A stretch of DNA of 38,654 bases from Chloroflexota bacterium (GCA_017881905.1 JADGQI010000111.1:1-38654); one strand, 5' to 3'; positions 1-7,575 are shown, counted from the stretch's first letter. The notes: a model not told the origin generated them from the sequence alone. Program-made: numbers and translations.

Positions 1-306
1 CTCGACGGCGAGCCGGTCCGGATGGTCGACGCGCTCGAGCTCGCGGCGCGCCTCGGCGGCCGCGGGCTCCCGCCGCTGCGGGTGCCGACCGGGGTGCTCC
101 GCCTGATGGCGCCGACGTCCGGTCTCCTGCACGGCCGGTTCGGGATCCCGGCGAACCTGGCCGAGGTCATCAGCGCAGGCGACGGCGTGACCTACTGGGC
201 GTCGCATGCGAAGGCGTCGCAGGAACTGGCATTCGCCCCACGGGCGCTCGAGGACGGCCTTCGGGCGACCTTCCGTCCGGCCGCGACCGTCAGCGGCGGT
301 GCATGA
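1..306 (+). CDS. C-terminal end of an SDR / NAD-dependent epimerase-like protein (partial)
   Basis: The reading frame is open from the first base, so the start lies outside the window; about 101 residues are visible. The tail carries a pattern typical of extended short-chain dehydrogenases of the dihydroflavonol-reductase/epimerase type: a YW...[11 protein letters not shown] segment followed by a region like the 'PR-x-L-x-x-GLR-x-T' C-terminus of that family. The NAD-binding and catalytic parts are outside, so the substrate cannot be named. Its TGA overlaps the upstream ATG candidate of lipA (ATGA, 303-306), which suggests a shared transcript. Confidence 0.6.
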   Translation, partial: LDGEPVRMVDALELAARLGGRGLPPLRVPTGVLRLMAPTSGLLHGRFGIPANLAEVISAGDGVTYWASHAKASQELAFAPRALEDGLRATFRPAATVSGGA

Positions 307-326
307 CCGAGCGTACACTCCGACCC

Positions 327-1391
327 ATGGCGCGTGACCTCCCGATGTTCGACCCGGCCGGGGACGCGTCGACCGCCCGCCGCCATCCCGCTCCGCTCCC
401 GGCCACGATCGCGCTCGGCGGGGGACCGACCGACGACCGGGCCGTCGGCGGCGCCGCTCACCTGCGTCGCCATCCGGACTGGATCAAGGCCCGGATCCCT
501 TCGGGCGAGAACTACCACGACCTCAAGGGGTTGCTCCGCGGACTCGGGTTGAACACGGTCTGCGAGGAGGCCCATTGCCCGAACATCGGCGAGTGCTGGG
601 ACCAGCGCACCGCCACGATCATGATCCTGGGCGACACGTGCACCCGGGCCTGCGGCTTCTGTGCGGTGAAGACCGGCCGGCCGACATGGTTCGACGACGA
701 TGAGCCGCGCCGGGTCGCCGAGGCGGTCTCCGAGCTGGGGCTCGAGCACGTCGTCGTGACCAGCGTCGCGCGCGATGATCTCCCGGACGGTGGCTCGCGG
801 ATCTTCGCCGAGACGATCACCCGGATGCGCGCCGCCTGCCCGGGGATGGGCATCGAGGTTCTCATCCCCGACTTCGACGGGGCCGACGAGCGGCTGCGCA
901 CGGTCATGGACGCGCGCCCGGACATCCTGAACCACAACCTCGAAACGGTCCGGCGCCTCCAGAAACCGGTCCGCAAGCGGGCTCGCTGGGACCGCAGCCT
1001 GTACGTGCTGCGGCGAGCCAAGGAGATGGCCGCGGAGATCGGCTACGCGGCGCACACCAAGAGCTCGGTGATGGTCGGTCTGGGCGAGACCCGGCCGGAG
1101 CTGACCGAGGCGTTCGAGGCGCTCCGCGAGGTCGACGTCGACATCCTGACGATCGGCCAGTACCTCCGGCCGTCGCTCCAGCATCTGCCGCTCGAACGCT
1201 ACTACCACCCCGACGAGTTCGCCGAGATGAAGGTCGAGGCGCTAGCCCTCGGGTTCCGGCACGTCGAATCGGCGCCGCTGGTCCGCTCGAGCTATCACGC
1301 CCGCGACCAGGTCCCGGGCGCGGAGCTCCGTCGACTCCGTCGCCAGGCGACGCTCGACGCCGAGGGCCGGATCGTCCCGGCCGCGAGCTAG
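327..1391 (+). CDS. lipA: lipoyl synthase
   Basis: Radical SAM enzyme that inserts two sulfurs into octanoyl groups on lipoyl domains, the last step of lipoate formation. Counting from an in-frame ATG at 303, both diagnostic clusters are present: C87-x4-C92-x5-C98 (auxiliary 4Fe-4[13 protein letters not shown]) and C113-x3-C117-x2-C120 (radical [11 protein letters not shown]). The C-terminal 'GQYLRPS..HLP..RY.HP.EF' block is also typical. Two starts are possible. ATG 303 overlaps the preceding stop. ATG 327 lies 7 nt after a TACACT box (314-319), matching the leaderless pattern seen across this window, so I chose 327. The adenosine-deaminase-family gene follows after 3 nt. Confidence 0.95.
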   Translation: MARDLPMFDPAGDASTARRHPAPLPATIALGGGPTDDRAVGGAAHLRRHPDWIKARIPSGENYHDLKGLLRGLGLNTVCEEAHCPNIGECWDQRTATIMILGDTCTRACGFCAVKTGRPTWFDDDEPRRVAEAVSELGLEHVVVTSVARDDLPDGGSRIFAETITRMRAACPGMGIEVLIPDFDGADERLRTVMDARPDILNHNLETVRRLQKPVRKRARWDRSLYVLRRAKEMAAEIGYAAHTKSSVMVGLGETRPELTEAFEALREVDVDILTIGQYLRPSLQHLPLERYYHPDEFAEMKVEALALGFRHVESAPLVRSSYHARDQVPGAELRRLRRQATLDAEGRIVPAAS

Positions 1392-1394
1392 CGG

Positions 1395-2447
1395 ATGGCG
1401 CAGCTCTCCCGGAAGATCCCGCTGGCCGAGCTGCACTGCCATCTCGGAGGCGCGGTGACCCCGGCCATCATGTGGGGGATCGCCCACGCCCAGGGGATCA
1501 AGCTCCCGACCAAGGACTACTGGGAGTTCCGCGACCTCATCACCGTCTCGCCGCGACGGGCCCGCAGCTTCGACGGCTACCTCCAGCTGTTCCATTGGAC
1601 GGAGCTCATCCAGTCGAGCCCGTTGGCGGTCGAGCGGGCGGTCTACGAGGTCGTCGGCGGCGCCTATCGCAAGAACAACGTGACCACCATCGAGCTCCGG
1701 TTCAACCCGATGAAGCGGAACCGCGGCGGCGAGCAGGACCTGGACCACATCATCGCGGCGGCCCTGCGCGGGATGGACAAGGCGACGCTCGAGTACCCGG
1801 TCAAACCCGGTCTGCTGTTCTGTCTCGATCGGGCGTTCCCGTACGAGCTCAACGAGATCCTGGTCGAGAAGGCCATCCACTGGCGCGATCGCGGGATCGT
1901 CGGGATCGACATCGCGGGACCCGAGTCGGCCACCTTCCGCGTCGCGGACTACAAGCGACTGTTCCGTCGGGCCCGCCAGTACGGGCTCGGCCTGACCATC
2001 CACACCGGTGAATCCGGCCCGATCGACGAGGTCGCCCGGGTGATCGAGCTGCTCGAGCCCGACCGCATCGGCCACGGGGTCAAGGCCGCCTACGACCCGC
2101 GCGCGATGGCGATGCTGGCCGACCGCGGGATCGTCCTCGAGATCTGCCCGACGTCGAACCTCAACACCCGGGTCGTGTCGGGCTGGGACGAGTTCCGCTG
2201 GATCTTCGACCAGTTCCGGCGCAACGGGGTCCGCTTCACGATCAACACCGACGGCCCGGAGATGCTCAAGACCTACATCCGCGATGAGCTCGCGACCCTC
2301 GGACGGCTCGGGATCCTGTCGCTCGAGGACCAGCAGCGGGCGGCCGAGACGTCACTCGCCGCGGCGTTCGTGCCGAACGTCTCGGACGTCCCGGCCGCGG
2401 TCCTCGAACCCGCGCCCCGCGGCGTGGTGGAGCGCGAAGAGGCCTAG
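1395..2447 (+). CDS. adenosine-deaminase-family metal-dependent deaminase
   Basis: Amidohydrolase-superfamily TIM-barrel enzyme of normal length (350 aa). The metal site is complete: H14-x-H16 (HCHLGG), H203 in HTGE with E206, H227 in IGHG and D286 in INTDGP. Two positions that touch substrate in classical adenosine deaminase differ. The Asp after H-x-H-L is Gly18 (HLGG rather than HLDG), and the second Asp of the usual NTDDP is Gly287. The deaminase chemistry therefore looks intact, but the nucleoside accepted may not be plain adenosine. Cotranscribed with lipA (3-nt gap). It ends 7 bases before the convergent nucleotidyltransferase gene. Confidence 0.8.
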   Translation: MAQLSRKIPLAELHCHLGGAVTPAIMWGIAHAQGIKLPTKDYWEFRDLITVSPRRARSFDGYLQLFHWTELIQSSPLAVERAVYEVVGGAYRKNNVTTIELRFNPMKRNRGGEQDLDHIIAAALRGMDKATLEYPVKPGLLFCLDRAFPYELNEILVEKAIHWRDRGIVGIDIAGPESATFRVADYKRLFRRARQYGLGLTIHTGESGPIDEVARVIELLEPDRIGHGVKAAYDPRAMAMLADRGIVLEICPTSNLNTRVVSGWDEFRWIFDQFRRNGVRFTINTDGPEMLKTYIRDELATLGRLGILSLEDQQRAAETSLAAAFVPNVSDVPAAVLEPAPRGVVEREEA

Positions 2448-2454
2448 CTCCGGG

Positions 2455-3579
2455 TCAAACGGTGTCGTGCCGGACCCGACGGACGCCCCGCTGGTGGAGG
2501 ATCCTGCGGGTCGACCGGCGGATGCTCGAGCCGAGCGCACGAGCGATCTGCCCGGCCCCGTCCTGCTCGAAGACCCGCAGCGTCAGGTGCGGAGTCTGAT
2601 CGGTGTCGCCGGGTGGAGCGGATCGGAAGGTCGCTCCGCCGCCGCACGTCCGCTCGAGGAGCTCTCGCTTTGCGGTCGGGATCCGGAAGCGTTCGAGCAC
2701 GCCGGGGGGCGGGCTGGCCCCGAGGAATCGGTCGGCCATCGACAGGACGAGCCAGGTCGTGGTCCGCGCTCCGATCCGGTCGGCCCGGTCGGCGACCGCC
2801 TCCCAGTCGAGCTCGGCTCCATTGCTTCGGACCAGCTCCGCGATGTCGCAGTTCCAGCGCAGGCGCAGCGGTGATCGGCTCCGATGGATCGCTAGATGGA
2901 TCAGGGTGTCCTCGAGGCTCAGCAGCCGGACGGGGCGATCGAGCAGCGTCCCGGGGGCGGAGCGGTCCCACAGGCCGTCGATGTCGGAGCGGAAGAAGCG
3001 ATCCGCCCACAGGTCGCGGTGGAGCTCGAGACGGACCGACTCGTTGCCGTCGCCGACGTACCAGGGCGGGTCGTGGAACTCGTGGACCAGCGCGTGGAAG
3101 GTGAGCTCCTGCGCCTGCCGATAGCCGAGCTCGACCAGGACCCGCCGGGCGACGGTCAGGTCAGGCTCGCGGACGAGAACGTCCAGGTCCGCAGCGCCGC
3201 GGGAGGCGAGCGAGCCGTACAGCCGCTCGGCGATGACGAGGCCCTTCACCGGCATCGCCGGCACGTCTGCGGCCGACAGCCCGTCGAGCACGCGGCCGAG
3301 CGCGTCGGCCATCCGTCCGTTGCGCAGCAGGGTCACGTGGCGCCGGCGGATCGCGCGCTCGAGCCAGGGGCCCGAGACCGCGTCACCCGCCGCCTGGGGG
3401 AGGCTGACGGCGAGCAGCGGCAGGACGTCGTGGCGGTGGCCGAGGTCCCACATCCGGTCCCAGTCCAGCCCTGCCTCGACCAGGCGCCGGAGGTCGGCCG
3501 TCTGGACCGCGGTCAGACGCGTCCGCGCCCCGAGGCAGAGCGCCTGAAGCTCGGCATCGAGATCGGTCAGCTGGCGCAT
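2455..3579 (-). CDS. NTP_transf_5-type nucleotidyltransferase, last gene of the RiPP-like cluster
   Basis: 374 aa. Residues around 110-145 contain PVKG..(10)..YGS..SRGAADLDVLV, the signature of the 'uncharacterised nucleotidyltransferase' family (PF14907): a GS pair followed by D-x-D, expected to bind metal and NTP. Members are known near PqqD-like and HPr-kinase-like genes in peptide-tailoring and exopolysaccharide clusters, but the transferred group is usually unknown. The start has a GAGGAG ribosome site and lies 13 nt after the permease stop, so it belongs to the same operon. The inferred role is transfer of a nucleotidyl group to the modified peptide or a partner; this is not shown by sequence alone. 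Confidence 0.75.
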   Translation of the reverse strand: MRQLTDLDAELQALCLGARTRLTAVQTADLRRLVEAGLDWDRMWDLGHRHDVLPLLAVSLPQAAGDAVSGPWLERAIRRRHVTLLRNGRMADALGRVLDGLSAADVPAMPVKGLVIAERLYGSLASRGAADLDVLVREPDLTVARRVLVELGYRQAQELTFHALVHEFHDPPWYVGDGNESVRLELHRDLWADRFFRSDIDGLWDRSAPGTLLDRPVRLLSLEDTLIHLAIHRSRSPLRLRWNCDIAELVRSNGAELDWEAVADRADRIGARTTTWLVLSMADRFLGASPPPGVLERFRIPTAKRELLERTCGGGATFRSAPPGDTDQTPHLTLRVFEQDGAGQIARALGSSIRRSTRRILHQRGVRRVRHDTV

Positions 3580-3592
3580 CCGGCCTCGCTCC

Positions 3593-4447
3593 TCAGTACT
3601 GGGCCAGGCTGCCGTCGGTCCGGCCGTAGCGGATGGCGAGGGAGCACGAGATGAGCCCCGCCGCCAGGTAGATCGCGCTCAGGGCGACGAGCGCGACGAA
3701 CTCCGGGATCGCCGCGGTGATCCCGGTCCCCAGGAGGATCGATCCGCGCAGGATGACCAGGGCGTGGGTCATCGGCAGTAGCTCGCCGAGCGCCTGCAGC
3801 CCGGCCGGCAGGACGGCGGTCGGGTAGAACACGCCGCTCAGCACGATCGACGCACCCTGGAGCAGCCAGCCGACGGGGTTCCCACGCTTGATGACGATGA
3901 CGACGCCGCCGGCCAGCAGGCCCATCCCGGTGAACCCGACCATCGTCACGAGCAGGGCGAGCGCCGTCGCCGGGAGGTCCGCGTGCGAGAAGTCCGCTCC
4001 GAGCAGCGCTCCAGCGACCAGGTAGGTCACCGCACCGATGGCGGCCGACACCTGGAGCCAGATGGACGTCGACATCAGCACGGTCGAGAGTCGCGACGGG
4101 CTGAGGACCATCAGCTCGAGCGTCCCGGTCGTCTGGCTCTCGCGGAGGCTCCCGCCGATCCCGCCGACGGTCTGGCCGAGGAACTGCTGGAGGGCGACAC
4201 CGACCAGGACGAACGCGAAGTAGTCGGCGCCGTACTTCGAGATGTCGGCCGTGTTGGCCAGGCCGAACGAATGACTGATGAAGAAGAAGACCGCGACCGT
4301 GACCACGGCGCTGCCGAGGCGCAGGACGAACCCGGCCCGATAGCTCGTCTCGATCGTCCGGTCGCGCTTGAAGAACGCGATCGGGACGCGCGCGGCGTCG
4401 GCGAGGCCGTCGAGCGGCCCGCGAGCGGTCAGCGCGCCGGCCGTCAT
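3593..4447 (-). CDS. ABC-2 type transporter permease
   Basis: 284 aa with six or so hydrophobic segments, including ones near residues 45-65, 85-105, 125-150, 160-185, 190-215 and 255-275. This is the layout of DrrB/ABC-2 export permeases. The ATG overlaps the stop of the ATPase gene (ATGA at 4444-4447), so the two form one exporter. It lies downstream of four small precursor genes and upstream of the nucleotidyltransferase, which makes export of the mature peptide the likeliest job (inference). A lipid or polysaccharide substrate cannot be excluded. Confidence 0.85.
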   Translation of the reverse strand: MTAGALTARGPLDGLADAARVPIAFFKRDRTIETSYRAGFVLRLGSAVVTVAVFFFISHSFGLANTADISKYGADYFAFVLVGVALQQFLGQTVGGIGGSLRESQTTGTLELMVLSPSRLSTVLMSTSIWLQVSAAIGAVTYLVAGALLGADFSHADLPATALALLVTMVGFTGMGLLAGGVVIVIKRGNPVGWLLQGASIVLSGVFYPTAVLPAGLQALGELLPMTHALVILRGSILLGTGITAAIPEFVALVALSAIYLAAGLISCSLAIRYGRTDGSLAQY

Positions 4448-5505
4448 CGGGCGACCGCCTGGCGGACGAGGCTCGGGGGCGACGCGGTCCCCGGGGCGAG
4501 GGTGTGGACGTAGATCTCCTCGAGCGACAGGTCGCGCGTCTCGCAGAAGTAGACGTCCGCCCCGGCGGTCACGAGGGCACGAAGGACCGGCCCGAGTGCC
4601 TCCTCATGGGCGAGGGTCAGCCGGACGACCACCGGAGCGTCGTCCACGGCTGGCGTCGGCTCATCCGGCTCGGGACCGGCCAGGACGGCCAGCACCTCGG
4701 GCAGGGCGGCGAGATCGACCCCGGCGGTCCCCATCCGGGGGCTCAGGCGGAGCTCGCAGCGGATCCCGTAGCCGATCGTCCGGCGGAGGTCGGCGACGCT
4801 GCCTTCGGCCACGATCCGGCCGTCCTGGATGAACGCGAGGCGACGGCACAGCGCCTCGGCCTCGGGCATCGAGTGGGTGGCCAGGACGACGGTCCGACCG
4901 AGCTCGCCGATGATGTGGTCGGCGATGAACTCGCGGATCGCCACCGCCGAGATCGGGTCGAGCGACCGCGTCGGTTCGTCCATGAACAGGATCTCCGGCT
5001 CGGTCATCAGACCGCGGGCGATCGCCAGCTTCTGGCGCTGACCGGTCGACAGGTGGCCGAAGGGGCGGTCGAGGTGGTCGGAGATGCCCAGGCGTTCGGC
5101 CAGGTCGGCGATCCGGCCGGGCGTGGCCGCGGTCGGGAGATGCTGGAGCGCGGCAAAGAACTCCAGGTTCTGGCGGCCGGTCAGCCGCCAGTAGAACGAG
5201 CGCTCGTCGCCGCTCACCAGGCCGATCCGCTGGCGGACGGCATGGGGGTCGCGGGCCACGTCGAAGCCGGCGACCCTTGCCACCCCGCTGGTCGGGATGA
5301 GCAGCGTCGTCAGCATCCGGATCAGCGTGGTCTTGCCCGCACCGTTCTGTCCGAGCAGGCCGAAGACCTGGCCGGGCGGCATCCGCAGGCTGACCTCGCT
5401 CACGGCCGTGCGCTCGGTCCGGTGCGACGGCTGGACGATGTCGCGATACGACCGGAGCGGGCGGAATCGCTTGGTGAGGTTCTCGGTCTCGATCGCTGAG
5501 GTCAT
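4444..5505 (-). CDS. ABC transporter ATP-binding protein (exporter, DrrA-like)
   Basis: 353 aa. Walker A GQNGAGKTT at 52-60, signature LSTGQRQ at 152-158 and Walker B ILFMDE at 172-177 are all present, with a switch histidine in LATHSMPEAE. After the ATPase core there is a C-terminal extension of about 100 residues, common in DrrA-type exporters. It pairs with the overlapping permease. A 120-base spacer containing a strong hairpin separates it from the last precursor gene, so its transcription probably depends on read-through from the precursor region. No strong ribosome site is seen before ATG 5505. Confidence 0.9.
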   Translation of the reverse strand: MTSAIETENLTKRFRPLRSYRDIVQPSHRTERTAVSEVSLRMPPGQVFGLLGQNGAGKTTLIRMLTTLLIPTSGVARVAGFDVARDPHAVRQRIGLVSGDERSFYWRLTGRQNLEFFAALQHLPTAATPGRIADLAERLGISDHLDRPFGHLSTGQRQKLAIARGLMTEPEILFMDEPTRSLDPISAVAIREFIADHIIGELGRTVVLATHSMPEAEALCRRLAFIQDGRIVAEGSVADLRRTIGYGIRCELRLSPRMGTAGVDLAALPEVLAVLAGPEPDEPTPAVDDAPVVVRLTLAHEEALGPVLRALVTAGADVYFCETRDLSLEEIYVHTLAPGTASPPSLVRQAVAR

Positions 5506-5539
5506 GGTGTCGCGGATGGTCCCCGATATCGCGCGATCG

Positions 5540-5592
5540 GATCCGGGTGGGAGGAGTCGACGACCGAGGCGGTCGGCTCCTCCCCCTGGATC
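5540..5592 (-). terminator. strong hairpin between precursor pair B/A and the ABC genes (attenuator candidate)
   Basis: Arms 5540-5556 and 5577-5592 pair with one bulge and two mismatches (core GGGAGGAG / CTCCTCCC). The loop holds a second small stem, CGACC...GGTCG. There is no long T-run, so partial termination or an RNA-end stabiliser is more likely than full termination. Its place right after the precursors fits higher precursor than transporter expression. Confidence 0.5.
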
Positions 5593-5625
5593 GGTGACGG
5601 ATGGGCCGCGAACGGCCCCTCCGAC

Positions 5626-5736
5626 CTAGCCTGGGCCCTTGGTGAGGTGGATACCGTAGCTGGTGCTGACGGCGGCCTCCTGGGCGAGCTCATCCTCGAC
5701 ATACGTCGCGATGATCTCTGGGCTCTCGTAGTCCAT
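5626..5736 (-). CDS. RiPP-type precursor peptide A (36 aa)
   Basis: Tiny gene with an AAGGGGG ribosome site before its ATG. Residues 1-28 match the other three precursors of the cluster except at positions 2 (D), 19 (Q) and 26 (S). The shared part has Y3-E4-S5-P6-E7-I8, an acidic helix-like stretch (YVEDELA, 12-18) and V23-S24-T25-S26-Y27-G28. The variable tail is IHLTKGPG. Conserved front plus hypervariable end, small size and neighbouring PqqD-like, kinase, peptidase and export genes are what a leader/core precursor looks like. The core boundary is not known. It pairs with precursor B, which has Cys at position 26. Confidence 0.8.
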   Translation of the reverse strand: MDYESPEIIATYVEDELAQEAAVSTSYGIHLTKGPG

Positions 5737-5761
5737 TCGTGTACCCCCTTGAACGCTATCA

Positions 5762-5778
5762 CCGGCCATCACGGCCGG
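5762..5778 (-). other. small hairpin between precursors B and A
   Basis: CCGGCC (5762-5767) and GGCCGG (5773-5778) form a perfect 6-bp stem with a 5-base loop, starting one base after the stop codon of precursor B. It may stabilise or separate the two reading frames on the transcript. Confidence 0.4.
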
Positions 5779-5779
5779 A

Positions 5780-5887
5780 TCAGGTGTTGAAGACCGGCTT
5801 CTGGCCGTAACAGGTGCTGACGGCCGCCTCCTGGGCGAGCTCATCCTCGACATACGTCGCGATGATCTCTGGGCTCTCGTACTCCAT
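5780..5887 (-). CDS. RiPP-type precursor peptide B (35 aa)
   Basis: The start is preceded by GGGAGGTGA, a near-perfect match to the anti-SD, which is unusual in a window where many genes look leaderless. The front 28 residues carry the family pattern with Y3-x-x-P6-x-I8, Q19, and V23-S24-T25-C26-Y27-G28. The variable tail is QKPVFNT. The coding DNA of its first 25 codons is almost identical to that of precursor A, suggesting a recent tandem duplication. The Cys at position 26 distinguishes it from its partner A (Ser). Confidence 0.85.
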   Translation of the reverse strand: MEYESPEIIATYVEDELAQEAAVSTCYGQKPVFNT

Positions 5888-5893
5888 ATCGGG

Positions 5894-5935
5894 TCACCTC
5901 CCTTCCGCACGAATCTCCTGGACGAGCCAGGGCAT
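5894..5935 (-). pseudogene. possible relic of a second S26 peptidase 3' end
   Basis: The bases before precursor B read in frame as ...Q-E-I-R-A-E-G-R-stop. The true peptidase gene before precursor D ends ...Q-E-S-G-A-G-R-R-stop. Both share CCAGGAG, then GTGCGG, then a purine-rich AGGTGA that serves as stop codon and ribosome site together. This suggests a duplicated peptidase-precursor module whose peptidase was lost. Only about 40 bases are involved, so this is tentative. Confidence 0.3.
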
Positions 5936-5946
5936 GAGTGCCGTTG

Positions 5947-6873
5947 TCACTCGGGCGACTCCCGAGACGTTCCGACCGGGCCGCCGGTCAACAGCGCGAT
6001 CACGGCATCGACCGTCTCGTCGAGACCGGCCGATCGAAGCGTGGCGCACGCGACGCCGGTCACGACCCGCGGCAGGCGGGCGATGACCCCGTCGAAATCC
6101 CAGGCCGCGGCGGGTGTCCCCCGGAGGAGCTCCATCGTCGCGATCGCACCCGGGACGGGACTCGGCGCCGGTCGTCCGCCGGCGTCCGGATCGCCGTCGA
6201 GCAGGACGATCGCACTCAACCGGGCCGGCGCGGCGACCCGCGTCCCGAACGCCTGGTCGAGCGCGGCGGGACCGACCGCCCATTCGCTCCCACCGCCGAG
6301 CTCGTACGGTGCGACGTCGGCCAGGAACCCGAGCTCGGCGAACAGGTCGAGGGCGGGACGCCTGATGTGCAGGCCCCGGGGGTACGGCAGGATCGTCCGG
6401 TCGTCCTGGGCGACCAGGGCCAGCTCGTCCGACAGCAGGTCGAGACCGCGTCGAAGGAGCCCGAGCACGACCGTCGTCTTGCCCCGGCCGCTCCGGCCGG
6501 CGACAAGGACCGCCCGGCCGTCGAGCGCGACGACCCCCGCGTGGATCGCCAGGATCCCGATGTCGGACAGGGCGGCGATGAGGCCCCCGACGATGGCGTC
6601 GAACAGCCCGACCAGCGGCTCATCCTCGTCGCGCCAGCGGCTCGTCCGGCCGTCGGCTGCCACGATGGTCGTCCCGCCGTGGGTGTCGCGGACGAGCGCG
6701 ACCTCGACCGTCCGCCGCGCGGGGCCGCTCTGGCGGTCGTCCGACGCGAACCAGCCGTACGTGTCGTCGACCCGGGCCATCACGGCGGGATCGTTGGCCC
6801 GGACCACGAGGTCGACGCCGTGGACGCGGTACGTCGCCAGGCCCGTCGCGCGGTCGGCGAGGCGCGTCCCCAT
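5947..6873 (-). CDS. HPr-kinase-like protein 1 (peptide kinase candidate)
   Basis: 308 aa. A P-loop GRSGRGKTT (about 126-134) follows a conserved 'LAIHAGVVALDGRAVLVAG' lead-in, and a LLSDELALV segment lies about 20 residues later. This is the arrangement of HprK-related kinases found with PqqD-like proteins, and of the kinases that phosphorylate lasso peptides such as paeninodin. It is a clear paralogue of the second HPr-kinase-like protein in this cluster (shared ELGGGSEW, IVLLDG, and a matching C-terminal 'LDETVDAV' region). ATG 6873 is directly preceded by a GTG and by a GGGGGG ribosome site. The likely target is Ser, Thr or Tyr in the shared S-T-[S/C]-Y-G part of the precursors, or their tails (inference). 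Confidence 0.8.
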   Translation of the reverse strand: MGTRLADRATGLATYRVHGVDLVVRANDPAVMARVDDTYGWFASDDRQSGPARRTVEVALVRDTHGGTTIVAADGRTSRWRDEDEPLVGLFDAIVGGLIAALSDIGILAIHAGVVALDGRAVLVAGRSGRGKTTVVLGLLRRGLDLLSDELALVAQDDRTILPYPRGLHIRRPALDLFAELGFLADVAPYELGGGSEWAVGPAALDQAFGTRVAAPARLSAIVLLDGDPDAGGRPAPSPVPGAIATMELLRGTPAAAWDFDGVIARLPRVVTGVACATLRSAGLDETVDAVIALLTGGPVGTSRESPE

Positions 6874-6892
6874 CACTGCCCCCCTGGTGGGT

Positions 6893-7168
6893 TCACGCGA
6901 GCAGGTCCAGAGCCTCGAAGTTGGCGAGCGTCCGGTCGACGTCGGGGGCGACCGTCTCGGGCGAGCGGGCGTAGAGCGCGGCGAAGTCGGCCACGAGCCG
7001 ATCGAGCGGGCGCCCGTCGCACAACTCCCAGAGCTGGGCTGCGGAGCCGTTGATCACGTGGGCCTTGCCGTTGCGTCCATCGTGGAGGATCGCCTCGCGG
7101 CCGACGCGCTGGAGGGTCACATCGGGCCGGGCGACCGGGCCCGCAGGCGGACGATCGTCGATGGTCAT
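6893..7168 (-). CDS. PqqD-like RiPP recognition protein
   Basis: 91 aa, the usual size for a stand-alone PqqD/RRE protein. The middle holds the family pattern 'VINGSAAQLWELCDG' (about 38-52), a short strand followed by the winged-helix core, then an acidic helix ending in 'LANFEALDLL'. Such proteins bind leader peptides; in lasso clusters the recognised leader has Y-x-x-P, which is also present in all four precursors here. A GAGGGAGC ribosome site precedes ATG 7168. The gene lies between the two precursor pairs and just upstream of HPr-kinase-like protein 1. Confidence 0.85.
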   Translation of the reverse strand: MTIDDRPPAGPVARPDVTLQRVGREAILHDGRNGKAHVINGSAAQLWELCDGRPLDRLVADFAALYARSPETVAPDVDRTLANFEALDLLA

Positions 7169-7292
7169 CGAGAGCTCCCTCGCCGGTACATTCGGGTCAT
7201 CCGATTGTCGGCATCGGTACCGGTCATGTCGAGGGCATGAGACAGGTCGTGGTGTCCCGAGACACCGGCGGGGCGCATCGCCCGGACATGGA

Positions 7293-7331
7293 ACGACCGG
7301 CCCGTCGGCGCGTCGCCAGCGGGCCGGTCGT
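7293..7331 (-). terminator. strong hairpin after precursor pair D/C (attenuator candidate)
   Basis: ACGACCGGCCCG (7293-7304) and CGGGCCGGTCGT (7320-7331) form a perfect 12-bp GC-rich stem with a 15-base loop that itself has a GGCG/CGCC stem. It starts 9 bases after the stop of precursor C. No T-run follows, so partial termination or 3'-end protection of a short precursor RNA is the likely effect. Confidence 0.55.
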
Positions 7332-7340
7332 CAGTGGACG

Positions 7341-7442
7341 CTACTGATAGACGATGTTGCCGTAGCAGGTCGAGACCGCCGCTTCGGCGGCCAGCTCATC
7401 CTCGACATACGTCGCGATGATCTCTGGGCTCTCGTACTCCAT
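7341..7442 (-). CDS. RiPP-type precursor peptide C (33 aa)
   Basis: Short gene with a GGAGGGAG ribosome site. Residues 1-28 follow the family pattern: M-E-Y3-E-S-P6-E-I8, A19, and V23-S24-T25-C26-Y27-G28. The variable tail is NIVYQ. Compared with precursor D over codons 1-28, ten codons differ silently and only one (position 26, Cys/Ser) changes the residue, so the amino-acid sequence of this part is under strong purifying selection. It is followed by a 12-bp hairpin. Confidence 0.85.
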   Translation of the reverse strand: MEYESPEIIATYVEDELAAEAAVSTCYGNIVYQ

Positions 7443-7468
7443 GAGGCTCCCTCCAGTGTCGCCGGTCG

Positions 7469-7570
7469 TCAGACCGGGAAGGTATTGCCATAGCTGGTCG
7501 AGACCGCCGCCTCCGCAGCGAGCTCGTCCTCCACATAGGTCGCGATGATCTCGGGGCTTTCGTACTCCAT
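7469..7570 (-). CDS. RiPP-type precursor peptide D (33 aa)
   Basis: First precursor of the operon. Its ribosome site GGAAGGAGGTGA overlaps the stop codon of the S26 peptidase gene and is close to a perfect anti-SD match. The front matches the family (Y3-x-x-P6-x-I8; A19; V23-S24-T25-S26-Y27-G28) and the variable tail is NTFPV. It has the most diverged DNA of the four but the same front peptide, which argues for real selection on the protein. It pairs with precursor C (Cys at 26). Confidence 0.85.
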   Translation of the reverse strand: MEYESPEIIATYVEDELAAEAAVSTSYGNTFPV

Positions 7571-7575
7571 GGGCT

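Noticed and set aside
5626-7570. Classical lasso peptide cluster
   Set aside because: The Y-x-x-P leader motif and PqqD-like gene fit, but no transglutaminase-like B2 protease or Asn-synthetase-like C cyclase gene is present, and the Thr-x junction typical of lasso leaders is not clear.
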